A stretch of DNA of 42,519 nt from Helicobacter sp. 13S00482-2 (GTDB taxonomy: Bacteria; Campylobacterota; Campylobacteria; Campylobacterales; Helicobacteraceae). The stretch covers positions 1 to 42,519 of the forward strand of contig NZ_MLAT01000013.1 in the NCBI RefSeq assembly GCF_002272795.1, given 5' to 3'. Below the pieces are notes generated by a model. The model had not been told where the DNA came from. It ran no database searches and worked only from the letters and a program-made list of their open reading frames with translations. How positions within the stretch are numbered: the first letter of the stretch is position 1; every line of letters begins with the position of its first letter. Position numbers and translations under genes: made by a program. Positions 35,248 to 42,519 of the stretch are shown in pieces.

Positions 35248-36134
35248 ATATTTTTAAAACTCCCTCTAGGATTGAAAGAGTCATTTGGCAAGATAGAGAG
35301 TTTTATATTAAACGTGATGATCTCCTCCATCCCTTTATTAATGGCAATAAAGCTAGAAAATTCAAAGGATTATTAGAACTAGATTTACAAAAAAACCTGC
35401 TTGTGAGTTATGGGGGAAATCAATCCAATGCGATGCTTACGCTATCTTATATTTCAAAACTAAAAAATTATAAATTTATTTATATCACCCCACCCTTACC
35501 TGAACTTTTAATGCGTGCACCTCAAGGAAATTATGCAATCGCACTCAAAAATGGAACAGAATTTGAGTTTTACAAACCACCCAACAAGCGATCTGATGTT
35601 GATGCGCTCAAACAAAGAGCAATAGAAATTGCTCAGACTTATAATGGTCTTTTTATTCCTCAAGGAGGTGCTTGTGATTTAGCAAAAATCGGCATAAAAG
35701 ATCTGGCTTTAGAACTTCAAGAGGACACAAAAAACTTTAAAAATCCTGTATTTTTCTATGTTTCAGGAAGCGGTGCGAGTGCGGGTTATCTTTGTGATTT
35801 TTTACCTTCTGTTTTTACCATAGCTAGTGCAGGAAATGAAAAATATCTCACAGAGTTATTGTTAAATATAGGAATTTCCAAACTACCCAATATATTAGGA
35901 TTGCAAACAAAAATTCCTTTTGGAAAACCTGATATTAGACTTTGGAAAATCTATGAAGAATGGCTAGAGCTAGGGATTGAATTTGATTTGATTTATGACT
36001 GCTTAGGCTGGATGTGTGTGAAGGAAAATCTAAGTATATTTAAAAATAAAGAGATTATTTTTATCCATTCAGGCGGATTGAGTGGGAATCCCACTCAAAT
36101 ACAACGTTACAAAAACAAAGGACTGATCTCATAA
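35244..36134 (+). CDS. PLP-dependent ACC-deaminase/D-cysteine-desulfhydrase-like enzyme
   Basis: The 296-residue protein is a fold-type II PLP enzyme. DDLLHPFINGNKARKFKGL carries the probable Schiff-base lysine near residue 36, followed by SYGGNQSNAMLTLSYI and the phosphate-binding FFYVSGSGASAGYL. The protein is shorter than typical family members of about 330 residues. Substrate cannot be decided: D-cysteine, ACC and other amino acids are options. It overlaps the mnmE stop by four bases and ends the long plus-strand unit. Confidence 0.83.
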   Translation: MNIFKTPSRIERVIWQDREFYIKRDDLLHPFINGNKARKFKGLLELDLQKNLLVSYGGNQSNAMLTLSYISKLKNYKFIYITPPLPELLMRAPQGNYAIALKNGTEFEFYKPPNKRSDVDALKQRAIEIAQTYNGLFIPQGGACDLAKIGIKDLALELQEDTKNFKNPVFFYVSGSGASAGYLCDFLPSVFTIASAGNEKYLTELLLNIGISKLPNILGLQTKIPFGKPDIRLWKIYEEWLELGIEFDLIYDCLGWMCVKENLSIFKNKEIIFIHSGGLSGNPTQIQRYKNKGLIS

Positions 36135-36148
36135 CCTTTCTAAGAAAA

Positions 36149-37822
36149 TTAAAATTCCTTTCTAGGATCGCCCGAACCATACATTGTGTGATTTTTAAAA
36201 TCAATAACAATCGCATTCACATCGCCCATCACAGGTTTTGTAACGATTTTATAACCCATTTTTTCTAGATTGTCTTTTACATCTTCGCTCATTCCATATT
36301 TTTCAATCCTAATCTCATCAGGAAGCCATTGCATATGAAATCTAGGTGCTGATATGGCTTCAGAAATATCCATCTTGTGATCAATAACATTTGAAATCAC
36401 TTGCAAGACGGTCGTGATAATCCTAGCTCCACCTGGACTCCCTACTACCATAAACAATTTACCATCTTTTAATACGATAGTAGGAGACATAGAGCTAAGA
36501 GGTCGTTTATTGGGCTCTATTGCATTTGCATCTCCTCCTACCAATCCATAAAGATTAGGTGTTCCAGGCTTGATAGAAAAATCATCCATTTCATTATTGA
36601 GTAAAAATCCTGCTCCATCTACCGCCGCTGCACTTCCATAAGAAGCATTAATGGTATAAGTCACACTCACAGCATTGCCCCACTTATCAGCTACAGAATA
36701 ATGCGTGGTGTTATGTCCTTCGTGAATCTGTTTTAATCCTGGATTGATTTTAGAACTCGCAGTAGCCTTATTTGGAGAGATTTTTGCATAAATTTCTTTA
36801 GCATAAGCCTTGTTAATGAGATGATTTACAGGAACTTTTACAAAATCAGGATCACCCATGAATACAGATCTATCTGCATATGCTTGACGCATTGCTTCTG
36901 CCATTATATGTATGGTTTTACTTGCACCAAAGCCTAGTTTTTCAATATTTGCATTCTCCATAACATTTAATATTTCTATAATATGAGTTCCTCCAGAACT
37001 TGGAGGTGCCATAGATATGATTTCATAACCACGATAATTTCCAATCACAGGCTTTCTCCAAACCACATTATAATTTTTCAAATCCTCTTTTGTGATGATG
37101 CCTCCATTTTTTGCCATATCTTTAGCGATAAGATCAGCTATTTTACCCTCATAAAAAGCCTTTGAACCTTCTTTTTGAATGAGTTTAAGAGTATTTGCCA
37201 AATCTTTTTGGACAAAAAGTTCGCCCTCTTTATAGGTACTTCCATCCTTTTTTAAGAAATATTTCCTTGATGAAGAAAACTTAGCAAAATCCTTCTTTGC
37301 TTCAAGCATTGTCTCACTCTGTCTTTGAGTGATAACAAAACCATTTTCAGCTAGGGCTATGGCAGGAGCAATCAATTCAGCGAGTTTCTTGGTGCCATAT
37401 TTTTCAAGCATTGCACTCATTCCAGCTACACTTCCAGGAACTCCAGCACCAAGATAACCGATGGTACTAGCCTCAGGAATTACATTTCCTTTTTTATCCA
37501 AGTACATATCTCTTGTTGCTTTAATCGGAGCTTTTTCTCTAAAATCTAAAGTAATATTTTCTCCATTGGCTAGATGAATAACAGCAAATCCACCCCCTCC
37601 AATGTTCCCCGCTGCTGGATGAACAACTGCCAATGCATAGCCTACGGCCACCGCCGCATCAATGGCATTCCCACCATTATCTAAAACTTCTTTTCCTATT
37701 TTGTTTGCCAAAATATGACTTGACATTGCAAGTCCTGTGGTCGTATCCTTGATGGGGGGATAACTCGCAGCATTCAGCAGACATACAAAAACACTTAGTA
37801 CTAAAATCTTCATTATTTTCAT
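36149..37822 (-). CDS. ggt: Gamma-glutamyltranspeptidase
   Basis: Ggt is a periplasmic or secreted enzyme that hydrolyses glutathione and glutamine and is a colonisation and immune-modulation factor in gastric and some enterohepatic Helicobacter. The 557-residue precursor has a signal peptide (ILVLSVFVCLLNAAS). The autocleavage/nucleophile region GHNTTHYSVADKWGNAVSVT (about residue 370 onward) contains the catalytic Thr. Substrate-loop elements such as NNEMDDFSIKPGTPN and PLSSMSPTIVLKDGK are present. AAGGAT lies just before the first ATG; a second Met at codon 4 is an alternative. It is a single gene between convergent and divergent neighbours. Confidence 0.97.
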   Translation of the reverse strand: MKIMKILVLSVFVCLLNAASYPPIKDTTTGLAMSSHILANKIGKEVLDNGGNAIDAAVAVGYALAVVHPAAGNIGGGGFAVIHLANGENITLDFREKAPIKATRDMYLDKKGNVIPEASTIGYLGAGVPGSVAGMSAMLEKYGTKKLAELIAPAIALAENGFVITQRQSETMLEAKKDFAKFSSSRKYFLKKDGSTYKEGELFVQKDLANTLKLIQKEGSKAFYEGKIADLIAKDMAKNGGIITKEDLKNYNVVWRKPVIGNYRGYEIISMAPPSSGGTHIIEILNVMENANIEKLGFGASKTIHIMAEAMRQAYADRSVFMGDPDFVKVPVNHLINKAYAKEIYAKISPNKATASSKINPGLKQIHEGHNTTHYSVADKWGNAVSVTYTINASYGSAAAVDGAGFLLNNEMDDFSIKPGTPNLYGLVGGDANAIEPNKRPLSSMSPTIVLKDGKLFMVVGSPGGARIITTVLQVISNVIDHKMDISEAISAPRFHMQWLPDEIRIEKYGMSEDVKDNLEKMGYKIVTKPVMGDVNAIVIDFKNHTMYGSGDPRKEF

Positions 37823-37856
37823 TTCTATCCTTATTTGTGGTATGGTTTGACATCAC

Positions 37857-37862
37857 ATTTTA
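37857..37862 (-). promoter_or_regulatory. Predicted ggt promoter -10
   Basis: On the minus strand TAAAAT, within TGTTAAAATGTG, lies 34 bases before the ggt start. A second similar TTAAAATG is about 37 bases further upstream. No -35 is evident, as is usual in this group. Confidence 0.35.
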
Positions 37863-37939
37863 ACAGCAACCCAAATTTTATTCAAGAGTAACCTAGCATT
37901 TTAAGGAATCAAAAGAATTTTTGGAACATCAAAATCACC

Positions 37940-37955
37940 CAAAAAATATTTTTTG
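37940..37955. repeat. 16-bp perfect palindrome between ggt and dnaX
   Basis: CAAAAAATATTTTTTG is a perfect palindrome between the divergent ggt and dnaX promoters. It is built of A- and T-tracts, so it may be intrinsically bent, or it may be an operator. It lies about 22 bases upstream of the dnaX -10. Confidence 0.45.
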
Positions 37956-37977
37956 ATTTGTTTTATAGTTAAAATAA

Positions 37978-37985
37978 TATAAAAT
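37978..37985 (+). promoter_or_regulatory. Predicted dnaX promoter -10
   Basis: TATAAAAT lies about 30 bases before the dnaX ATG, with AAAGG as ribosome-binding site. The AT-rich, phased upstream sequence fits epsilonproteobacterial sigma-80 promoters. Confidence 0.45.
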
Positions 37986-38015
37986 CTACTAAACAAAATT
38001 TTCAAAAGGCTCCTA

Positions 38016-39680
38016 ATGGCTCTTGCTTTGGCTCTAAAATACCGACCTACTAGCTTTTCAGACTTGATTGGACAAGAAAGTGTTTCTCAAACCCTATCTT
38101 CAGCCTTAGATCACAATAGGATCTCACATGCTTATTTATTCAGTGGGCTTAGAGGAAGTGGAAAAACAAGTTCAGCAAGGATATTTTCACGAGCATTGCA
38201 GTGCGAAAAAGGTCCTACGAGCTCACCTTGTGGGGAGTGCGATAATTGTAAATCAGCTCTTGAAAATCGTCATCTTGATATTATTGAAATGGATGCTGCC
38301 TCAAGTAGAAAAATTGATGATATCAGAGATCTGATAGAACATACCAAGTATCGCCCTAGCTATGGTAGATATAAAATTTTTATTATCGATGAAGTTCATA
38401 TGCTCACAAAAGAAGCTTTCAATGCGCTTTTAAAGACATTAGAAGAACCTCCTGAATATGTTAAATTCATTTTAGCTACAACCGATCCACTCAAACTCCC
38501 TGCCACAATCTTGAGTAGGACGCAACATTTTAGATTCAAAAAAATCCCTCATAAAGCTGTACTGACACATATTTCAAATATATTAGATAAAGAAAATGTC
38601 ACTTATGAACCTCAGGCACTAGAAATCATCACAAGAAGTGGATCAGGAAGTTTGCGAGATACTTTAACCATAACCGACCAGGCAATAAGCTTTTGCAACA
38701 AGCACATCACAACAACCAAAATCACGGAAATGCTAGGTGTAGTTGATCCCCAAACATTGCAAACATTTTTTGAGGCAATTTTTCATCAAGATGAAGCAAA
38801 ACTTCAAAATAGTCTTTTGCTTTTAGAAGAGTATGAATGCGAGATGATTATTGATGAAATGATGATGTTTTTAAAAGAAGCTCTGAGCTCCAAAAATAAA
38901 GACTTTCCAGTCATTATCGTGGATAGATTTTTACGTATTTTAGCTGAAAGCAAGTATTTACTCAACATCAATTCAGATGGGAGTTTTGTATTATTATTGC
39001 TAAGTTTAAAAATGCAAGAAGCTACAAAACTTAGAGATATTGATTCAATGATCAAAGAATTAGAATCAAGTGTTTTTTCAGACAAGCCCAAAATTCAAAC
39101 AAATACACCAGCGATAAACCCTATTCATACACAAGCATCTACTCCAACTCCCAACTCAAATACAAATACTCTTCCTGTAGAAAACAACAATGCAATATTT
39201 GGCAAACTAATTGCTAAAATCTATGATAGAAGTCAGCAACTTGGGGAGATTTTTGAAAAAAATATTGAATTTATTTCTTTTGAAGAAAATGTGTTGAATT
39301 GGAAGTCCTCTGCTCAAGGAGAAGATAAAGAAATACTCAGGCAAAATTATGTCCATATCAAAAACATTGTGCAGGAAATATTTGGAATCTACACAAAAAT
39401 AAACCCTATTCAAAGCCAAAACCTCCCAAAAAACTTGCATAATTCAGGAGAACAAGGAAACTCCTCAGATGTTCAAACATCTCCAATCAACCCAGACTTT
39501 ACCCCATCACAAGAAGCTATCAAACCTCTCCCATCAAAAGAACCTATAAACCCCCCTGAATCACAAGAAGCTATTTATCAAAAATTCATAGAAGAAAATA
39601 AAGAATTGATAAAAAGTGCAAAAATCAATCTAGGTATCACAGAAATAACTATCATTGAGAACAAGAAGGAAAACCATTGA
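38016..39680 (+). CDS. dnaX: DNA polymerase III gamma/tau subunit
   Basis: This is the clamp-loader ATPase. The 554-residue protein has Walker A GLRGSGKTSSARIFSRAL (about 46-63), the zinc-binding set C-x8-C-x2-C-x2-C in the following 20 residues, Walker B IFIIDEVHMLT and sensor 1 KFILATTDPLKLPATILSRT. The C-terminal region has a Thr/Pro/Asn-rich linker (about 350-390). No obvious programmed frameshift site was seen. It leads the dnaX-tsaE-lptB-rpoN unit, as in H. pylori. Confidence 0.96.
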   Translation: MALALALKYRPTSFSDLIGQESVSQTLSSALDHNRISHAYLFSGLRGSGKTSSARIFSRALQCEKGPTSSPCGECDNCKSALENRHLDIIEMDAASSRKIDDIRDLIEHTKYRPSYGRYKIFIIDEVHMLTKEAFNALLKTLEEPPEYVKFILATTDPLKLPATILSRTQHFRFKKIPHKAVLTHISNILDKENVTYEPQALEIITRSGSGSLRDTLTITDQAISFCNKHITTTKITEMLGVVDPQTLQTFFEAIFHQDEAKLQNSLLLLEEYECEMIIDEMMMFLKEALSSKNKDFPVIIVDRFLRILAESKYLLNINSDGSFVLLLLSLKMQEATKLRDIDSMIKELESSVFSDKPKIQTNTPAINPIHTQASTPTPNSNTNTLPVENNNAIFGKLIAKIYDRSQQLGEIFEKNIEFISFEENVLNWKSSAQGEDKEILRQNYVHIKNIVQEIFGIYTKINPIQSQNLPKNLHNSGEQGNSSDVQTSPINPDFTPSQEAIKPLPSKEPINPPESQEAIYQKFIEENKELIKSAKINLGITEITIIENKKENH

Positions 39681-40090
39681 AGGAGTTTTGTTTAGATCTT
39701 AAAAATTTACATACACTCATAGAAGAAATCAAAAATATTGTAAAAGAAGGCAATAATATTTTTTTATTAAGAGGAGATTTAGCAAGTGGAAAAACAACGC
39801 TTGTGAGAGAATATGTGAAGTCCTTTTATCCTGATGAAGATGTAACTTCGCCAACATTTAGTATTCAACACCAATATGGTGAGATATTTCACTACGATTT
39901 TTACAATCATTCCCTAGAAGAACTTTTTAATCTTGGACTTTTAGAATGGCTTGAAAATAAAGGAGTGCATTTTATAGAGTGGGGAGATGAACACGTAGAA
40001 AAAATATTGAAAACTAATGGATACAATATGTGCGTGATTGAAATCTTCAAACTCCAAACCAATCGAACCTATAGGATACAAAATGGATAA
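39677..40090 (+). CDS. tsaE: tRNA threonylcarbamoyladenosine ATPase TsaE
   Basis: TsaE with TsaB and TsaD makes t6A37 in ANN-decoding tRNAs. The 137-residue protein has the P-loop [19 protein letters not shown] (about 29-47), [13 protein letters not shown], and [12 protein letters not shown]. It starts with TTG overlapping the dnaX stop by four bases and overlaps lptB by eight. Confidence 0.94.
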   Translation: MKEFCLDLKNLHTLIEEIKNIVKEGNNIFLLRGDLASGKTTLVREYVKSFYPDEDVTSPTFSIQHQYGEIFHYDFYNHSLEELFNLGLLEWLENKGVHFIEWGDEHVEKILKTNGYNMCVIEIFKLQTNRTYRIQNG

Positions 40091-40805
40091 ACTCAAAGCT
40101 CAAAACCTGAGCAAACAAATTAAAAAAACAAAAATCGTGCATGATGTATCTATTGAAGTTCATAGTGGTGAAGTTGTAGGACTTTTAGGCCCCAATGGTG
40201 CAGGTAAAACAACTACATTTTATATGATATGTGGGTTATTGAAACCTAGTGGAGGAAAGGTTTTTTTAAATGATACAGATCTTTCAGGCTATCCCTTACA
40301 CAAACGATCCAATATGGGAATTGGATACCTTCCTCAAGAATCAAGCATTTTCAAAGATTTAACTGTGGAAGATAATCTAGCTTTAGCATCAGAAACCACT
40401 CTAAAAAATACCAAAGAAGCTCAAAACAAGATAGAACAAATGCTTGAAGCATTTAACATATCTCCCATCAGACATCGAAAAGGTTTGAGCTTAAGCGGTG
40501 GAGAAAGACGGAGGGTTGAAATAGCAAGAGCACTCATCAAAGATCCTAAGTTTATCTTGCTAGATGAACCTTTTGCAGGGGTTGATCCTATTGCAGTTAT
40601 TGACATACAAAAAATTATCGAACAACTCGTGGCTTTAAATATTGGAGTGCTCATCACTGACCACAATGTTAGAGAAACACTTTCGGTTTGTCATCGTGCC
40701 TATGTGATTAAAAGTGGTTCTTTACTTGCTAGTGGAGATAGCGAACAAATATATCAAAATCCATTAGTAAAAAAATACTATTTGGGTGAAAACTTTAAGG
40801 TATAG
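40083..40805 (+). CDS. lptB: Lipopolysaccharide export ATPase LptB
   Basis: LptB powers LPS extraction by LptFG toward the outer membrane. The 240-residue ABC ATPase has Walker [37 protein letters not shown], signature [16 protein letters not shown], Walker [17 protein letters not shown] and the H-loop ITDHNV. The frame extends 15 codons upstream. The ATG at 40083 is preferred because it gives the standard 240-residue LptB and overlaps the tsaE stop by only eight bases. The position immediately before rpoN is widely conserved. Confidence 0.95.
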   Translation: MDKLKAQNLSKQIKKTKIVHDVSIEVHSGEVVGLLGPNGAGKTTTFYMICGLLKPSGGKVFLNDTDLSGYPLHKRSNMGIGYLPQESSIFKDLTVEDNLALASETTLKNTKEAQNKIEQMLEAFNISPIRHRKGLSLSGGERRRVEIARALIKDPKFILLDEPFAGVDPIAVIDIQKIIEQLVALNIGVLITDHNVRETLSVCHRAYVIKSGSLLASGDSEQIYQNPLVKKYYLGENFKV

Positions 40806-40807
40806 TA

Positions 40808-42091
40808 ATGGCACAAGGGGCTAAATTACGTCAAAATATCACTGTCAAAACAAAACTATCAACAACATTAAAAAGTTGGCTTCCCATTCTTCAAAGCAGT
40901 GTCTTAGAAATGGAACAAACCATCAGTGAATACGCCAAAGAAAACCCTTATATCAATATTCAAAGCACAATTGTGGAGGATTTTAGCTCTAAACTCAAAA
41001 AACCCTATCCAAATACCCCATTAAAAAACTCTATGAGTGAGAAAATCGAGTCAATGAGCATCCAAGAAAAAAGTCTTTATGAAATTTTAAATGAACAGAT
41101 TGTTCCACCTCTTTTTCCCACAGAAATCTCAGTAAGAATTGCTCAAGATATTATTGATAATATCAACGAAGAAGGTTATTTTGAAGCACAAGAGAGCAAA
41201 CAAGCCAATGATCTTGGTATAAGCGTTGAACAATACAATAAGATCAGGCAACGATTTGCCTATCTTGAACCTAAGGGAGTGGGTGCAAAAGATGTGATTG
41301 AATCTTTTTTGTTTCAACTTGAAGAGGAACAAGAGATTGAAGATTGCATCTATGAATTGTGTGTCAAAATCATCACCGACTTAAGCAATCACAAAAAATA
41401 TAGCTCTAATGCCCACTATGCTGAGGCTATGAAAGTAATCCATACCTTTAAAAATCCTCCTGCTTTGGCTTTCACACAACAAGAGGCTTTTGTAATTCCT
41501 GATGTATTGGTGCAACAAATAGATGGGGAAATCCAAGTGATGATCAATGATGATTATTATCCAAGTGTGAGTATTGATATGATAACAATGAAAAGTCCCG
41601 ATGCAAAGCAATATCTCAAGGTAAAACTAAAAGAAGCTAGAGATTTAATTGACGCACTAGATATGAGAAAACAAACTATCAGGAAGATTGGCCTGATGAT
41701 CGTAGAATATCAGTATGATTTTTTTATGGGAGGAGAGATGAAACCAATGCGTCTAAAAGATATTGCAGATGAATTTGGTCATTCTCCTAGCACCATCTCT
41801 AGAGCTATTTCAAATAAATATTTAGAATGCTCAAGGGGCATATTGCCCATAAAAAGTTTTTTCACCACTGCTATTGATGGGGACACTTCTAATGCTTCTA
41901 TCAAGGATTTTATTGGAGAAATCATCAAAAATGAAAATCACAAAAAACCCCTCAGTGATGTAAAAATACTCCAAATGATTGAAGAGAAATTTCAATTAAA
42001 AATGGTAAGAAGAACTATCACAAAATATCGCAAACAACTGAATATCGGAAGCTCAAGCGAACGCAAAAAATTATACGAAATAAGCCTTTAA
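40808..42091 (+). CDS. rpoN: RNA polymerase sigma-54 factor
   Basis: Sigma-54 directs transcription of middle flagellar (hook and basal body) genes in Helicobacter and Campylobacter. The 427-residue protein has the Gln/Leu-rich region I (STTLKSWLPILQSSVLEMEQ), a core-binding domain, and a helix-turn-helix with MRLKDIADEFGHSPSTISRA. The C-terminal RpoN box VRRTITKYRKQLNI is close to the consensus ARRTVAKYRE. It ends four bases into a convergent gene and is the last gene of the dnaX unit. Confidence 0.96.
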   Translation: MAQGAKLRQNITVKTKLSTTLKSWLPILQSSVLEMEQTISEYAKENPYINIQSTIVEDFSSKLKKPYPNTPLKNSMSEKIESMSIQEKSLYEILNEQIVPPLFPTEISVRIAQDIIDNINEEGYFEAQESKQANDLGISVEQYNKIRQRFAYLEPKGVGAKDVIESFLFQLEEEQEIEDCIYELCVKIITDLSNHKKYSSNAHYAEAMKVIHTFKNPPALAFTQQEAFVIPDVLVQQIDGEIQVMINDDYYPSVSIDMITMKSPDAKQYLKVKLKEARDLIDALDMRKQTIRKIGLMIVEYQYDFFMGGEMKPMRLKDIADEFGHSPSTISRAISNKYLECSRGILPIKSFFTTAIDGDTSNASIKDFIGEIIKNENHKKPLSDVKILQMIEEKFQLKMVRRTITKYRKQLNIGSSSERKKLYEISL

Positions 42092-42519
42092 TAAAGAGTA
42101 GCCATAGAACCATTTGAAAGATAATCAATCATCTCTAATTTCTGCACAAGCGTTGTGATAAGACCCTTCATTTCCATACTAAGATAATCATTTTTTATGA
42201 TTTTATTAAACTCATCAAAATTCAATTTCGGACTTTGTTTTGCCAAAAAATCCACCGCTATCATATCATCAGCATTCAAAATATTTTCTTGTTTTAATCT
42301 TCTAGCCATACTCACAAATGAATCAACATCTTTAAGGCCGCCATTAACGATGTCTTTTGCAGCTAGTATTTTGGAATACTCCAAAGATGGTGTGAAGCCA
42401 TCTTGAATATCTTTTATCTCAAAAGTAGCAAGATTTCCTTCAATAGGTTTATCTAAAGGGATGATTGGAGAAATACTCTCTTTGTAACGATGATGAAAGA
42501 TGTCTTGGATACTTGTAAG
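42088..42519 (-). CDS. Partial hypothetical protein, runs off the window
   Basis: The frame is open from the window edge to a stop at 42088, giving at least 143 residues, so the true start lies outside. A TTG at 42384 is an in-frame internal codon, not the likely start. The visible part is helical and acidic (DIVNGGLKDVDSFVSMARRL, QENILNADDMIAVDFLAKQ) with no membrane segment or cysteines. I do not recognise the family. It converges on rpoN with four overlapping bases. Confidence 0.7.
   Translation of the reverse strand, partial: LTSIQDIFHHRYKESISPIIPLDKPIEGNLATFEIKDIQDGFTPSLEYSKILAAKDIVNGGLKDVDSFVSMARRLKQENILNADDMIAVDFLAKQSPKLNFDEFNKIIKNDYLSMEMKGLITTLVQKLEMIDYLSNGSMATLY

Noticed and set aside
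36135-36148. Terminator between the PLP enzyme gene and ggt
   Set aside because: The gap is only 14 bases and shows a short direct repeat (CCTTTCTA) but no stem-loop.
37823-38015. Signal-recognition-particle RNA or another structured RNA in the ggt-dnaX gap
   Set aside because: No GGAA/GNRA-type SRP hairpin or other recognisable structure. Only promoters and an A/T palindrome are visible.
1-42519. CRISPR array, insertion sequence, restriction or toxin-antitoxin system
   Set aside because: No regularly spaced long direct repeats, no transposase, and no methylase, nuclease or toxin signatures were seen in any frame.

Overview
The window looks like a chromosomal segment of a non-pylori Helicobacter or a close relative in the Campylobacterota. 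It is AT-rich, genes are tightly packed with many ATGA stop/start overlaps, and several start codons are TTG or GTG. Gene order matches blocks remembered from H. pylori: tatB-tatC-queA-rsmG; serS-TPR-uvrD-flgA-ubiX-coaD-tmk-comF; csrA-ispE-smpB-exbB-exbD-rpmH-rnpA-yidD-yidC-jag-mnmE; dnaX-tsaE-lptB-rpoN. It also carries things H. pylori lacks or arranges differently, such as a CetA/CetB-type energy-taxis pair and a ZnuABC-type metal transporter interleaved with mqo. Species cannot be fixed from sequence reading alone. Most of the window is core genome, and I found no clear novel defence or mobile system.

Layout. (1) 1-1000: a scar of an integrated element, with a tyrosine-integrase remnant lacking its catalytic domain next to tRNA-Ser(GGA), separated by iterated octamer repeats. 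(2) 1020-4556, minus strand: tatB-tatC-queA-rsmG, a small membrane zinc-ribbon protein and a half-barrel-like hypothetical protein, with the tRNA immediately downstream. (3) 4762-13514, plus strand: serS, a large membrane-anchored TPR protein, uvrD, flgA, ubiX, coaD, tmk and a ComF-like gene. (4) 13511-20990, minus strand: LMW protein tyrosine phosphatase, a small unknown gene, an ArsC/Spx-like protein, an NlpC/P60 lipoprotein, znuA, znuC, mqo, znuB, a small coiled-coil membrane protein and an outer-membrane beta-barrel. (5) 21092-27041: a metallophosphoesterase, a TtcA-like tRNA thiolase, an MFS transporter, rdgB, and a CetA/CetB-like pair. (6) 27132-36134, plus strand: a long run from truB and csrA through yidC, jag and mnmE to a PLP-dependent enzyme. 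(7) 36149-37822: ggt on the minus strand. (8) 38016-42091, plus strand: dnaX-tsaE-lptB-rpoN, facing a partial unknown gene that runs off the window.

How the genes work together. Translation and RNA modification are represented by serS with its tRNA, queA, rsmG, truB, mnmE, ttcA-like, smpB, rpmH and rnpA. Envelope biogenesis is represented by Tat, YidC/YidD, LptB, ExbBD, the NlpC/P60 hydrolase and the beta-barrel. Motility and chemotaxis are represented by flgA, rpoN (sigma-54 for the middle flagellar class), csrA and the energy-taxis pair. The most system-like accessory locus is the minus-strand cluster at 13511-20104, where a zinc-type ABC transporter is split around malate:quinone oxidoreductase and ends in an uncharacterised outer-membrane protein. 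No non-coding stretch exceeds about 300 bases. The largest are 1-253 (nothing coding seen), 4557-4761 (two promoters and hairpins) and 37823-38015 (two promoters and a palindrome).
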